Positions 38,208-46,886 of a DNA stretch of 64,000 nucleotides are shown here, piece by piece. Source of the stretch: a virus; IMG/VR virus record IMGVR_UViG_3300028400_000003, positions 1 through 64,000 of that record; one strand, 5' to 3'. Position 1 is the stretch's first letter, and every line of letters begins with the position of its first letter. The notes under the pieces were generated by a model. It did no database searches. It had not been told where the DNA came from and saw only the letters and a list, made by a program, of their open reading frames with translations. The position numbers and the translations under genes are program-made.

Positions 38208-39568
38208 GGATAAGGGAGGGCATTACGATACCGCAGCCCCTTGGCGAGTCAACCCTAGACTCCGTTGGGTTTACCGTCTACCGTGGAACGCTCACGCAGA
38301 ACACCATGACGCTCGCCCAAAACATGCTGCAAGCGTACAAGGCTGGCAGCACGATCAGCCGGGTGGTCAACCAGATCGTTGAGCAGGTCATGGCCGATGG
38401 CAATATTGCGCCGGCCATCCAGGCACCCGAAAAGATCAGTGAACCCTTGCAGGGGTGGTGGAATAGCGAGAGCATCACGCACCTGCTACGCCAGTCGTTC
38501 AAGGAATACCTGTTAAGCGGTGAGGTGTGGTTGTACGTGCCTCGCCGAAACAAGAAGGAAGGTGTCAAGGTCTACACGCTGGTTCCGTGGTATATCAACA
38601 CCGTTGAGGGCACCAGCGCTCGGGCATGGAGCAAGGCGAGTTACGTCAACGCCAAGACCGGCGAAAACTATCCGCTCACCCCTGAAAACACCGTTTTCGT
38701 TGCGCACGATGCCCTGTTCGGCGAGTTGCGCGGCATCACCCCGTTCGCCTCACTCTACTTCGCCACGCAGACGTATGAGGACTGGTTGCAAGGCCGCATC
38801 AGGATTAACCGGCTATCGGGCAACATTATCGGCAAGATGCATTTCCCGGACCTTGAAAGCGCCGCGTCGAGCCTACTCAACGCGCGGGTGGTGCATGATC
38901 CCGATGGAGACTACCTTGAGGTAGATGGCCCGGTGGAAATACCTAAGCCGGGCACGATGGCCGTATTGATCGGCGAGGGCTCGGACTTTCAACTGGTGAC
39001 GCCCAACGTCGGCGCTTCGACGGCTAAGGACGACGGTGAAGCCATATGGCGTATGGTGATTGAGGCCACCCGCCTGCCTGAGTTTTTGTCTGGTTGGGGT
39101 AGGGGCGTTAACGTGGCCACCGCACGGGTACAGTACCCGTTCGCCGTTCGCATGATGCTGGCCCTCCGGGATGAGTTTGACGATGCCATCCAGATGATGG
39201 TGCGACTGGTGCTACAACGCTTTGCGCAAAACCGCATCATACCCCCGACGTGGCGCGATGATAACGGCAACGAGTGGACCCCGGCCACGGTTCCAGTGCA
39301 CATTAGCTGGCCCGAGGTTCGCGAGCTTGACTTCGACGCTATCAGCCGCACGGTGCTGGAGCTGCTAAAGCTTCAGGTGATTGATCCTTCGGCCGGGTTG
39401 TACATGCTCGGGTGGAGCAAGGACGAGCTAGAGCAGATCGCAATGGCGAACGAGGCCGTAGGCGGCGCAACCGATCCCAGCAAGATAGCCCAAACGATAC
39501 AGGAGGCGCTAAATGCCTGGCTTGAGCAAAAGCTTAACGAAGGGGCACCTGATACTAGCGCTGACTGA
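38204..39568 (+). CDS. Portal protein
   Basis: 454 residues. Position after the terminase, size, and portal-like features support the call: a beta-rich wing region, AHDALFGELRGITPFASLYF (typical of portals binding to the head wall), then helical stem and crown sequences up to WSKDELEQIAMANEAV. It forms the dodecameric DNA channel at one capsid vertex. GTG start, GTGA overlap. Confidence 0.85.
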   Translation: MRIREGITIPQPLGESTLDSVGFTVYRGTLTQNTMTLAQNMLQAYKAGSTISRVVNQIVEQVMADGNIAPAIQAPEKISEPLQGWWNSESITHLLRQSFKEYLLSGEVWLYVPRRNKKEGVKVYTLVPWYINTVEGTSARAWSKASYVNAKTGENYPLTPENTVFVAHDALFGELRGITPFASLYFATQTYEDWLQGRIRINRLSGNIIGKMHFPDLESAASSLLNARVVHDPDGDYLEVDGPVEIPKPGTMAVLIGEGSDFQLVTPNVGASTAKDDGEAIWRMVIEATRLPEFLSGWGRGVNVATARVQYPFAVRMMLALRDEFDDAIQMMVRLVLQRFAQNRIIPPTWRDDNGNEWTPATVPVHISWPEVRELDFDAISRTVLELLKLQVIDPSAGLYMLGWSKDELEQIAMANEAVGGATDPSKIAQTIQEALNAWLEQKLNEGAPDTSAD

Positions 39569-40358
39569 ACGCAGACCGCCGCCGCGAAAGGTGGCCAAGG
39601 AGCACAAGCGGGTTCGTGAGGTCTATGACCGGACGGCTGAGCGGTTTGTTGGGGTTTACGAGCGCCAAGCCTACCCTACGATCCTCGACTACATTGCGCG
39701 GGGGTATACGGATGACGCCCTGCTTCAGTCGCTTGCTGTTAGCCTCATGACAGACTGGCCAGCCGAACGGCTGGCCGCCCTGGATGACTTCACTAAGGTT
39801 TTCCTCAGTAACCTGCTTTACGGGTACAACTACGGGGCGCAAATTCAGTACCGCGCGATTGGGGGCAAGGGTAAGTTTGAACTAAAGAACCTTGCCGAGC
39901 TTGAGCGCCTGGAACGGCGGGCCGTTTCCATGTCCAGGTACGCCGTCGTTCGCACGCTTGAGCGCAAGCTATTCATGTGGACCACATCGGGGGTACTGGC
40001 CGGTTACAAACCCTCAGAGGTCCCCATGAATTACGGCTACTTGGTTGACGTGAGTCATAAGGTTGGGATACTCGGAGGCTACAACGAAGGGCGTAGCCGG
40101 GTGGTTAAGAAGTCTTGGAAAGGGGGTGAGATGCAGAAAACATGGGCACACGCCGGGGCCGATCTTAAGAGGCGGGATAGCCACGTGGCCGTCGAGGGCA
40201 TGACCATTGGCCTCGAAGAGCTTTTCCCAGTGGCCAACGGGGTGAAATACCCGCACGACTGGGAGAATGCGGGGTGTGACGAGTGGTGCAACTGCCACTG
40301 CTATGTTGAGTACGTTCCTGGCCGCAACGCTACCGTTGAGCCGTGGAATGGAGAATAG
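39513..40358 (+). CDS. MuF / SPP1 gp7-like head morphogenesis protein
   Basis: 281 residues. The C-terminal part KTWAHAGADLKRRDSHVAVEGMTI...YPHDWENAGCDEWCNCHCYVEYV is the MuF-type domain (H-x-G plus terminal cysteine cluster). These proteins sit inside the head near the portal and are ejected or aid DNA delivery. The N-terminal half is helical. It overlaps the portal end by 56 bases with AGGAGG before its ATG. Confidence 0.8.
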   Translation: MPGLSKSLTKGHLILALTERRPPPRKVAKEHKRVREVYDRTAERFVGVYERQAYPTILDYIARGYTDDALLQSLAVSLMTDWPAERLAALDDFTKVFLSNLLYGYNYGAQIQYRAIGGKGKFELKNLAELERLERRAVSMSRYAVVRTLERKLFMWTTSGVLAGYKPSEVPMNYGYLVDVSHKVGILGGYNEGRSRVVKKSWKGGEMQKTWAHAGADLKRRDSHVAVEGMTIGLEELFPVANGVKYPHDWENAGCDEWCNCHCYVEYVPGRNATVEPWNGE

Positions 40359-40370
40359 GGGGTTAGTAAT

Positions 40371-42020
40371 GTGAGCAAGGGAAGAATCTTGAAGGAGCAG
40401 GCTATCGGCTACGTCCTGCTAGAGCAGGAGGGCAACGGTAGCCCGGTGGCCAAAGTTACCCTAATCAAGGCGGGGCTTTCCCTGAACAATGTGAATTACC
40501 CGCCTGACGTGCTGGCCGCAGCCGCTCACCTGTACAACGACAAGCCTTGCATGCTGGATCATAGCTGGTCACCAAGCGTGCGTGACATTGCGGGTTGGTT
40601 CCGAAATGCCCGCTGGAACGCACAGGATCAGGCCATCGAGGCCGATCTGTACCTGCTCGACACGCAGGCGGGGCGGGTGCTGCTTGAGCTTGCGCGTGAG
40701 GAGCAGCGGCTTCGTGCTGAGGGTAACATTGGCGAAGGCAGCCGGTTGTTCGGGCTCAGTCACCAGGTCTTTGGCGACGTGGAGGTTGTAACGGACGAGG
40801 GCGGTAACGAGTACGTAAACGTCCGTGAGATCACTGAGGTTATGAGCGTTGACGCCGTGGCCTTCCCCGCCGCCAATGGCGAGGTTAAGGAGTTGCACGA
40901 AAGCGCCGATAACCCCGAAAAGACCTGCATGAGCGCCGAACAGTTTGGCCGAGTCCTAGAGGAAGCCATGAAGCGAGCTACCGAAGGTGGGGATCGGCTT
41001 GCCGAACGCGCCACCCGGTTCCGTGACCTGCCGCTTGCCGAACGCGCCCGCCCCTGGAACGGAGCGGCAGCCCGTCAGCGTCTCCGCAAATGGGCGAGTG
41101 AAGACGGCTCGGGTAACACGGATACGATTGACTGGCGCAAGTACCGTTGGGGCTTCTTCTGGTATGACCATACCGATCCCGAGAGGCTTGGCAGCTACAA
41201 ACTGCCTTTTGCTGACGTGCTCGGGGGCACGATCCGCGCTATTCCACGGGGCATCTTCGCCGCTGCCGGGGTAGTGAGCGGGGCGAGGGGCGGCCCCGAC
41301 ATACCGGAAGAAGACATGGCGGGCGTCAAGCGCCACATTTCGGCCTACTACCGCAAGATGCGGGACGAGTGGGACGACCCCAACCTGATGCCGCCGTGGG
41401 AGCGCGAAGAGTCGAGGCCAACCGATGAAGAGGCTGCGGCCTTTATCGAGGCCTTTGGGCTCGATGCGTTCGTTGAAACCTTCGGCTACTCTCCCAGCAC
41501 TAGCGGGGGTGAAGCAATCGAGGAGCAGCACGATGAGAGTAAGGAGGAAGAAGCCATGAGTGAAGCCAACAAGAATCCGGAAGCAAAGACACCTGAAACC
41601 GCGCCGATGCCTGACGAAAAAGGTATCCGCGAGCAGGTGGCCGAGGAGTTCGCCGAAAAGCTTCGGGGGCTCGTTGAGGAGAACAAGCAGCTTCAGGAAG
41701 AGGTCGAGGCCCTGAAGGAGCAGATCAAGGCCTTCGAGGAGGAGAAGGCGGCGGCCGAACGCGCGGCCAAGCTCGAAGAGATGTTCCTGGCGGCCGGGAT
41801 CGAGGGGGCCGCTCGCGAGGTGCTTGAGGGCGTCGTGAGCGACCTTCCGCTTGAAAAGGCCGAAAAGGTCATTAAGCTGGCCGCTGGAACCGAGCCCAAG
41901 GAAGCTGACCCCGCGCCCAAGAAGCGGGTTCAGGAGGGCACGGAAGAGGCGAGCCCAACCGACCTTGGACGCAAATACGCTGAGCAGGTCTTCGGCCTCA
42001 AGGTCGAGGAAGCAAACTAA
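40371..42020 (+). CDS. Prohead protease fused to scaffold domain
   Basis: 549 residues. The first ~190 residues are the capsid maturation protease (MLDHSWSPSVRDIAGWF; LSHQVFGDVEVV; REITEVMSVDAVAFPAA, with His and Ser as candidate catalytic residues). Residues ~215-350 contain DTIDWRKYRWGFFWYD and KLPFADVLGG...AVKRHISAYYRKM-like blocks, a module often inserted in such proteases. The C-terminal ~150 residues are acidic coiled coil, i.e. scaffold. GTG start. An internal ribosome site yields the scaffold alone (separate entry). Confidence 0.8.
   Translation: MSKGRILKEQAIGYVLLEQEGNGSPVAKVTLIKAGLSLNNVNYPPDVLAAAAHLYNDKPCMLDHSWSPSVRDIAGWFRNARWNAQDQAIEADLYLLDTQAGRVLLELAREEQRLRAEGNIGEGSRLFGLSHQVFGDVEVVTDEGGNEYVNVREITEVMSVDAVAFPAANGEVKELHESADNPEKTCMSAEQFGRVLEEAMKRATEGGDRLAERATRFRDLPLAERARPWNGAAARQRLRKWASEDGSGNTDTIDWRKYRWGFFWYDHTDPERLGSYKLPFADVLGGTIRAIPRGIFAAAGVVSGARGGPDIPEEDMAGVKRHISAYYRKMRDEWDDPNLMPPWEREESRPTDEEAAAFIEAFGLDAFVETFGYSPSTSGGEAIEEQHDESKEEEAMSEANKNPEAKTPETAPMPDEKGIREQVAEEFAEKLRGLVEENKQLQEEVEALKEQIKAFEEEKAAAERAAKLEEMFLAAGIEGAAREVLEGVVSDLPLEKAEKVIKLAAGTEPKEADPAPKKRVQEGTEEASPTDLGRKYAEQVFGLKVEEAN
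41556..42020 (+). CDS. Nested in-frame scaffold protein start
   Basis: An AAGGAGG at 41541-41547 lies eight bases before the in-frame ATG 41556 inside the protease gene. Initiation there gives a 154-residue acidic coiled-coil protein (MSEANKNPEAKTPETAP...) that equals the scaffold region. This copies the lambda C/Nu3 arrangement, in which the free scaffold is made in excess over the protease fusion. Confidence 0.65.
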   Translation: MSEANKNPEAKTPETAPMPDEKGIREQVAEEFAEKLRGLVEENKQLQEEVEALKEQIKAFEEEKAAAERAAKLEEMFLAAGIEGAAREVLEGVVSDLPLEKAEKVIKLAAGTEPKEADPAPKKRVQEGTEEASPTDLGRKYAEQVFGLKVEEAN

Positions 42021-42035
42021 TGGAGGTGAATGAGC

Positions 42036-42383
42036 ATGGCAACCAAGACATACATTAGCGGTCCCGTTGCACACGTTCGCGTCAACGTCGGCGCGGCCAG
42101 CTACTCGAAGGGTGACTTTTACAAGGCCGGGCGTCTTAGCGGCTTTGTGGTCACGGAACCCGACAGCAGCGGCGATATGATTATCGCCGTCGAGGGCGTT
42201 TTCATCGTGCCCTTCCTTGGCACCAACGCGGTGGTTGCGGGTGACGTGGTTGAGTACAACTCCGGAAGCGCGGCCTTCGAGAAACCCGCCACCCCTACCG
42301 CCGCAGACGCCATTGTGCTTGAGGACCACGCAGCGGCCAATGGAACCCTCAAGGTTCTGCTTGTTCCCGGACTGAAGCTCTAG
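42036..42383 (+). CDS. Capsid decoration protein (DUF2190-like)
   Basis: 115 residues, beta-rich: VRVNVGAASYSKGDFYKAGRLSGFVV then AVEGVFIVPF and GTLKVLLVPGLKL. The pattern and place between scaffold and major capsid genes fit small decoration/stabilisation proteins of the DUF2190 type. ATG 42036 is nine bases after GGAGG; ATG 42030 is too close to it. Confidence 0.75.
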   Translation: MATKTYISGPVAHVRVNVGAASYSKGDFYKAGRLSGFVVTEPDSSGDMIIAVEGVFIVPFLGTNAVVAGDVVEYNSGSAAFEKPATPTAADAIVLEDHAAANGTLKVLLVPGLKL

Positions 42384-42407
42384 GTTGAGTGAGAGGAGAG
42401 TAACGAC

Positions 42408-43337
42408 ATGAAAAACATTACAAGCCTGCGAGAAATGGCAACCCTGGCCGATGCCCCGGTTGCCCTGGGTACCGCCGTCAACCTGCTTGTGCTTGACGCT
42501 TATCAGCGTGCCTCGCATGACTGGCAGAAGTACACCAAGATTGACACAGTTCCCAACTTTAACGACGTGAAGCGCGTCATCGTGGACACCGGCGATGATG
42601 ACCTGGAAAAGGTGCTTGAGGGTGAATATTACCCCGAGATGGGCATCACGGAGACAACCAACACCTGGCGCGTGGTCAAGTGGGGTCGTCTCCTAAAGGT
42701 CACCTACGAGATGATCGTCAACGATGACAACCGTAAGCTGCGTGACCTTGCGGCCGGTGTTGGGCGGCTTGCCGCTATCGCGGAAAGCAAGCTGGTGACC
42801 AGTCAGTACAGCGGCCTTTCCGTTAGCACGGGCTATGACGGTAACCCGCTTTCGGGCACGATGGACACCACGCTGATGGATAAGGCGATGGCGACTTACG
42901 CCCAGCTTACGGACAGCAACGGTAACGCGCTTGAAATCGCGCCTGCCTACGTGGTCACCCCGCCCGCCTACCGCTCGTTCCTGGAGAGCTACTTCCGCCC
43001 CAGCACCGCGCTCGACTTCAACCCATACGCCGGGGCCGCTGAGGTGGTTGAAAACCGCTACCTGACCGGCAACAAAATCTTCATCTTCCCCAACCCCAAC
43101 GACTTCCCCGCGCTGGAACTTGACTACCTGAAGGTGCCCGCTGATCCGCGTGAAGACTACAGCCGTGGCCCCCGCGTGCTCGTTGACCAGGCCAGCAGCG
43201 CCGCCGCTGTGCTGCCCGGTGACGTTGGCACTTCGGGTGACGGCTTCCGTTACGACAGCATCTCTTACAAGGTCCGCCACGTGTTCGGCGCTGGTGTCGT
43301 TGAGTCCAACGCCATCCTCGTTGTTGAGTTTGTCTAA
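42408..43337 (+). CDS. Major capsid protein
   Basis: 309 residues, HK97-fold type by composition and context. TNTWRVVKWGRLLKVTYEMIVNDD is the E-loop/early core, APAYVVTPPAYRSFLESYF the A-domain region, and a beta-rich C-terminus (VRHVFGAGVVESNAILVVEFV) ends it. It follows protease, scaffold and decoration genes. Strong AGGAGAG ribosome site. Confidence 0.88.
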   Translation: MKNITSLREMATLADAPVALGTAVNLLVLDAYQRASHDWQKYTKIDTVPNFNDVKRVIVDTGDDDLEKVLEGEYYPEMGITETTNTWRVVKWGRLLKVTYEMIVNDDNRKLRDLAAGVGRLAAIAESKLVTSQYSGLSVSTGYDGNPLSGTMDTTLMDKAMATYAQLTDSNGNALEIAPAYVVTPPAYRSFLESYFRPSTALDFNPYAGAAEVVENRYLTGNKIFIFPNPNDFPALELDYLKVPADPREDYSRGPRVLVDQASSAAAVLPGDVGTSGDGFRYDSISYKVRHVFGAGVVESNAILVVEFV

Positions 43338-43345
43338 TGATCCAT

Positions 43346-43351
43346 TAGAAT
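43346..43351 (+). promoter_or_regulatory. -10 box of leaderless promoter
   Basis: TAGAAT six bases before ATG 43358, in the 20-base gap after the capsid gene. Confidence 0.4.
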
Positions 43352-43357
43352 AGGGCT

Positions 43358-43825
43358 ATGGACTTCAAGGAAGCCTACAGCCGGTTCAGGTCATTTGACA
43401 CCAAACGGCGCGTCACGGTACGCGAGCACCTGTTTGATTACATCACGGAGGTGCTCGCGTACTATGGCGGCGTTGAGGAGGCGCGGCCACCTTCGGATGA
43501 AGCGCTTGAGCAGGTGCACGCTGAGCTAAACCGTCGGACTTTCGATAGCCTGCAAAAGTCGCGTGACGAAATCACCCTTGCAGGGCTCCGCAGGGTCAGG
43601 GATGACGCCTTGCCACCCGATCTTAAGAACGCCCTCAAGGGCATCGGAATAACGACACCAGGCCATCTGCTCAGCGCCATTCGGGAGAAGTCGTTACCCG
43701 ATGACGCGTTCAAGTCGGTCCTGGACTACCTTGGGTTGCAGCGCAAGGGTGGGCGTCCGCGGAAGGCCGGCCAAGAGGGGAAGGAGGTAGAGGTTGCAGG
43801 TAACGCTGGAGGAAATAGCGGCTGA
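43358..43825 (+). CDS. Hypothetical head protein
   Basis: 155 residues: helical, with a small GITTPGHLLSAIREKSLP helical hairpin and a basic Gly-rich tail (RKGGRPRKAGQEGKE). It lies between the capsid and connector genes. It may be a head-tail connector accessory or DNA-binding head protein; family not recognised. Confidence 0.6.
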   Translation: MDFKEAYSRFRSFDTKRRVTVREHLFDYITEVLAYYGGVEEARPPSDEALEQVHAELNRRTFDSLQKSRDEITLAGLRRVRDDALPPDLKNALKGIGITTPGHLLSAIREKSLPDDAFKSVLDYLGLQRKGGRPRKAGQEGKEVEVAGNAGGNSG

Positions 43826-44201
43826 TACCCTACCGGGCGCTGACGGGCCAGCCGGTCCGCTGCCCGCCTCCCCGCTTGGGGTTAAGCCAGACACGGACGA
43901 GTACCGGGAAATCGTTGAGAACGTCAAGCGGCAAATCGAGGCTCACCTGGCCGCGTTTTCCGCCCCAACTACCCTGCTCAAGCTGGCGCTCATACGATAC
44001 TACGCGGCACAGGCCGTATTGTCCCGAGCACGCACAGGCAGCGTCAAAGACCCGAGCGGCGCTTCCATCACGCTTAGCGGTAGTGACTTAGCTCCCTGGC
44101 AGAACATGAAGGAGGAGGCCGCCGCTGAGATCAACCGCTACGTGCCAAGCCGGAGCCGGGGCGGGGTTTACTTCGCCGAAATCGAAGTCGAGGATGACTG
44201 A
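43794..44201 (+). CDS. Head-tail connector protein
   Basis: 135 residues, largely helical (DTDEYREIVENVKRQIEAHLAAF; LLKLALIRYYAAQAVLSRA), like the gp6/gp15-type ring proteins docked under the portal. It starts with TTG 43794, supported by AAGGAGG six bases upstream; no better start exists. The position fits a connector. Confidence 0.65.
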   Translation: MQVTLEEIAADTLPGADGPAGPLPASPLGVKPDTDEYREIVENVKRQIEAHLAAFSAPTTLLKLALIRYYAAQAVLSRARTGSVKDPSGASITLSGSDLAPWQNMKEEAAAEINRYVPSRSRGGVYFAEIEVEDD

Positions 44202-44203
44202 CC

Positions 44204-44872
44204 ATGCCGTTACCAGATGATCGGTTTGACGAAATGCTGGCGCGTGTAATGAGCGCCCTGCCGCCTAGCACGTTCACCGTTACTCGTGGTTCAACTACGG
44301 AGAGCGTTGAGGGATACCTGCGTGAGCGGGCCTCGAAAAGCGAAAGCGGTATGGGCGAGGTTGGCCGTTCGGCCACCTTCTACATTACCAGCGGTTCCCT
44401 ACAAACCGGTGACCTCCTCGATGGCGCTGACGAAGACTACGTGGCTTACGACACGGCTCCGTCACACGGCTTCGCTTCGGCGTGGAGGCTGATACGCATT
44501 CCTCCCTTTAGCGCCATGCAGACCTACAGCCTCGACTTCGAGGCTCAGGGCACTACATGGAGCACAGACCCCGACACCGGCAACCGGGTACCCTCGCGCT
44601 CAACCCAGACCGTAGAGGCCGTCCTTAAGGCTTCGCGTGATCCTAAGCTGGCCGATGTCCTTGGGGTTAGGCCTGGGGAGGTAGTGCTTGAGGGCTACTG
44701 CGTCAACCCAACGACGCTTCCAAGCGGAGTGAGTGAAGGTTCGGAGGCCACCCTGACCATCGGCGGCGTGGCGGGTACGTTCGTGCTGGGGCCACGCGTG
44801 CCTGACCCGATGACCGCTAAACAGGTCGCGTTCGGCGAGTACCTGGTTGGGAGGTGGTCATGGCAAAGCTAG
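44204..44872 (+). CDS. Head closure / connector-region protein
   Basis: 222 residues, beta-rich (FYITSGSLQTGDLL; AWRLIRIPPFSAM; TLTIGGVAGTFVLG). Placed between the connector and the HK97 gp10-like gene, where head closure proteins usually are. I do not recognise the family directly; the role is inferred from gene order. Confidence 0.55.
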   Translation: MPLPDDRFDEMLARVMSALPPSTFTVTRGSTTESVEGYLRERASKSESGMGEVGRSATFYITSGSLQTGDLLDGADEDYVAYDTAPSHGFASAWRLIRIPPFSAMQTYSLDFEAQGTTWSTDPDTGNRVPSRSTQTVEAVLKASRDPKLADVLGVRPGEVVLEGYCVNPTTLPSGVSEGSEATLTIGGVAGTFVLGPRVPDPMTAKQVAFGEYLVGRWSWQS

Positions 44873-45276
44873 TTTGGCATGGCCCCAAGTTTAAGGAGGC
44901 CATGATACGGGCGTTCATCGAGGCTCAGCCCAAACTGGTGCGTAGGTTCACTGAGGAGGTCAACGCCGATAAGTGGACCTGGCCTAACCCACCTTCTCCT
45001 CGCGATATCGTGGACACCGGCCGTCTGCGTGACAGCCTGAACAACCCCAACCACACTGGACCTAGAACGCCGACGGTGGAGAAAACGGGCGACCTGGTTC
45101 GGGCCGTGCACACCTGGCACGTTCCTTACGCCGTTTATGTGCATGAAGGGTACACGCTGAGGAGCGGCTTCTTCGGCCCCCCAAGGCCGTGGACCGAGCC
45201 CGCAGTCAAGGGCTTCAAGTGGCGTGAGCACTTGATCGGCGTGCTTCATGAGCAGCTGCGGAGGACAAGCCAATGA
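44860..45276 (+). CDS. HK97 gp10-like tail completion protein
   Basis: 138 residues. VDTGRLRDSLNNP, then VPYAVYVHEGYTLRSG and RPWTEPAVKGF are the hallmark blocks of HK97 gp10-like proteins (TGxLRxS; YAxYxExG; PPRPF). They join head and tail. ATG 44860 follows GGGAGG. Confidence 0.85.
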   Translation: MAKLVWHGPKFKEAMIRAFIEAQPKLVRRFTEEVNADKWTWPNPPSPRDIVDTGRLRDSLNNPNHTGPRTPTVEKTGDLVRAVHTWHVPYAVYVHEGYTLRSGFFGPPRPWTEPAVKGFKWREHLIGVLHEQLRRTSQ

Positions 45277-45662
45277 GTGAAGTGCTCGATCTACGCCAGG
45301 AGCTTGAAACCTTGCTAAGCGACCTGCTTGGAACCTACACCTACCCTGACGGGGCCACAACCCCGGCGATCAACGTAGGCTTCAAGGTTCCAGAGGGGGT
45401 TACCGCTACGGGGCTCGAAGTGGTCATATCGCCTGAGCCGTCGTCGCAACCTATGGCCATGCAGGGTGACAAGGGGGTGTACCGCGAGTGGTTGGTTGTG
45501 CTCAGGCAATGGGATGACGCTGACGTAGACTCCCTGCGGCTGGCGGTGGAGCGCATGATCGCGAGGTGGCCCGAAATGACGGCTCCGGTTGTGGTTCCGG
45601 CCACATACGAAACCCTAGCCCAAGCGAGGGTGAGTGTACCCCAGAGGGTACAGGTGAAGTGA
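45273..45662 (+). CDS. Tail terminator / completion protein
   Basis: 129 residues, alpha/beta: an N-terminal helix (VLDLRQELETLLSDLLG), then VNVGFKVPEGV-like strands and a WLVVLRQWDDADVDSLRLAVERMI segment. The order after gp10-like and before tail tube is that of tail terminators. ATGA overlap. Confidence 0.65.
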   Translation: MSEVLDLRQELETLLSDLLGTYTYPDGATTPAINVGFKVPEGVTATGLEVVISPEPSSQPMAMQGDKGVYREWLVVLRQWDDADVDSLRLAVERMIARWPEMTAPVVVPATYETLAQARVSVPQRVQVK

Positions 45663-45675
45663 AAGGAGAACAAGC

Positions 45676-46353
45676 ATGCCCTGGAAAGACGACTTCGTTC
45701 TTGGAAAAAGCCAGGCGCTTTACGTCTACCTGCTTCCAGCCGGTAGCCGTGACGCACCTAGCAGCGTGACTTTTACGGTTAGCAACGCCGGCTCCGACGT
45801 GGCGGCTGGCAGTACGAGCATCCCGCTGGCTTCGGCCACGGGGGTAATTGTCCCGGAGGGGACGATCCTTACCTTTGGCAGCGTTGAGGTCTACGTCGCA
45901 CAGACGGCCCAAGCCACGGACACCAGCCTGACGGTTGATCCAACTTCGGCCGCGATTACGGACGGCTCGACGGCCACCTGGGACCAGATGGTGCGGGTTC
46001 ACGGTGGCACCAACAGCCCGTTCCAGGGGTCGAGCAACGAGCAGACCACCAACACTTACGAGTCGGGCGGTTGGACTGACGGTAAGGTGGTCAGCAACAC
46101 GTGGACGATCAACTGGTCAGGAAATTTCCGGCCCGATGACTACGGCTACAAGTACGTGCGGGATGCCTGGATGAACCAGCAAGAGCTTTACGTTCGCCAG
46201 GTACGTACCCGTGAGGATGGCAGCACCGCTGAAAAGCGCGAGGGGGTTTGCGCCGTCACCAGCTTCCAAGACGACGCACCCGCCGATGGCGTGGTCACCA
46301 CTAGCTTTACGCTAGTCGGGCGCGGTTCTCCGACCATCACGGAAACACCCTAG
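45676..46353 (+). CDS. Major tail tube protein
   Basis: 225 residues. MPWKDDFVLGKSQALYVYLL starts a beta-rich domain with an extra Ser/Thr/Ala-rich insert (about 30-85). The core GGWTDGKVVSNTWTINWSGNFRPDDYGYKYVRDA and a final strand TSFTLVGRG fit siphovirus tail tube proteins. The terminator right after it fits a highly expressed gene ending a transcription unit. Confidence 0.8.
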   Translation: MPWKDDFVLGKSQALYVYLLPAGSRDAPSSVTFTVSNAGSDVAAGSTSIPLASATGVIVPEGTILTFGSVEVYVAQTAQATDTSLTVDPTSAAITDGSTATWDQMVRVHGGTNSPFQGSSNEQTTNTYESGGWTDGKVVSNTWTINWSGNFRPDDYGYKYVRDAWMNQQELYVRQVRTREDGSTAEKREGVCAVTSFQDDAPADGVVTTSFTLVGRGSPTITETP

Positions 46354-46357
46354 TTCC

Positions 46358-46387
46358 AGAGGGGGCTTCGGCCCCCTCTTTTCTTTT
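46358..46387 (+). terminator. Intrinsic terminator after tail tube
   Basis: AGAGGGGGC-TTCG-GCCCCCTCT followed by TTTCTTTT. It marks the end of the head/tail-tube operon and the start of the inserted small-gene region. Confidence 0.9.
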
Positions 46388-46398
46388 GGCCTATACAC

Positions 46399-46427
46399 TT
46401 GACAAATAGGGCAAAGTCATATATAAC
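46399..46427 (+). promoter_or_regulatory. Early-type promoter inside the tail module
   Basis: TTGACA 46399-46404 and TATAAC 46422-46427, 17-base spacer. Confidence 0.8.
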
Positions 46428-46448
46428 GAAATTAGAAAGGGGGCAGAG

Positions 46449-46640
46449 ATGGAAAAGAGGTTATTGGTTTACGAGGGGAATGTCAGGGAGGCACGCGAGG
46501 AGGCCCGTGCCGCGCTCAAGGCCGGGTATGTCGTCACCCTGGTCTTCGTTGGAACCGGTAAGAGCATCGAGGTCGAGCGCGTTCAGGAACTCGAGAATGC
46601 CCTGGCCATCTTTGAAGGGCGAGCGCTGGAGGTCGTGTGA
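46449..46640 (+). CDS. Small hypothetical protein
   Basis: 63 residues, alpha/beta: LLVYEGNVREAREEARAAL then VVTLVFVGTGKSIEV and a closing helix. ATG 46449 after GAAAGGGGGCAG. The overlapping longer frame starting at 46399 covers the promoter and is not real. Function unknown. Confidence 0.65.
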   Translation: MEKRLLVYEGNVREAREEARAALKAGYVVTLVFVGTGKSIEVERVQELENALAIFEGRALEVV

Positions 46641-46879
46641 TGATCAAGGTGCTGGATCAAAAGGGTAGGCTGCACCTGTTTGGGCCTCACACGGTGTTTG
46701 AGCGGACAGGCACCCAGGTCGTGGCCCATGTGCTTGCTGGACTGGCCGTGCTCCACGGGGTTGGTGATCCGCACTACCACTCGATCACCCTTGCCGAATA
46801 CACTTCGGAAGCCGCTGCCGAAAGCGCCGTCATGAGCCTGGCCAGCGCCCAACCCACGGAGTTTGTCTACTTGGCGTAG
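46640..46879 (+). CDS. Small hypothetical protein
   Basis: 79 residues starting by TGATG overlap. Beta-rich start (MIKVLDQKGRLHLFG) and helical end (AAAESAVMSLASAQ). Function unknown. Confidence 0.6.
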   Translation: MIKVLDQKGRLHLFGPHTVFERTGTQVVAHVLAGLAVLHGVGDPHYHSITLAEYTSEAAAESAVMSLASAQPTEFVYLA

Positions 46880-46886
46880 GTGTAAC

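Noticed and set aside
40956-42518. A 520-codon open frame on the minus strand opposite the protease-scaffold gene
   Set aside because: Shadow of a strongly coding + frame (GC-rich third positions). No ribosome site, and the + strand protein has clear domains.
46399-46668. An 89-codon frame starting in the promoter at 46399
   Set aside because: It begins at the -35 box, lacks a ribosome site and overlaps two better small genes.
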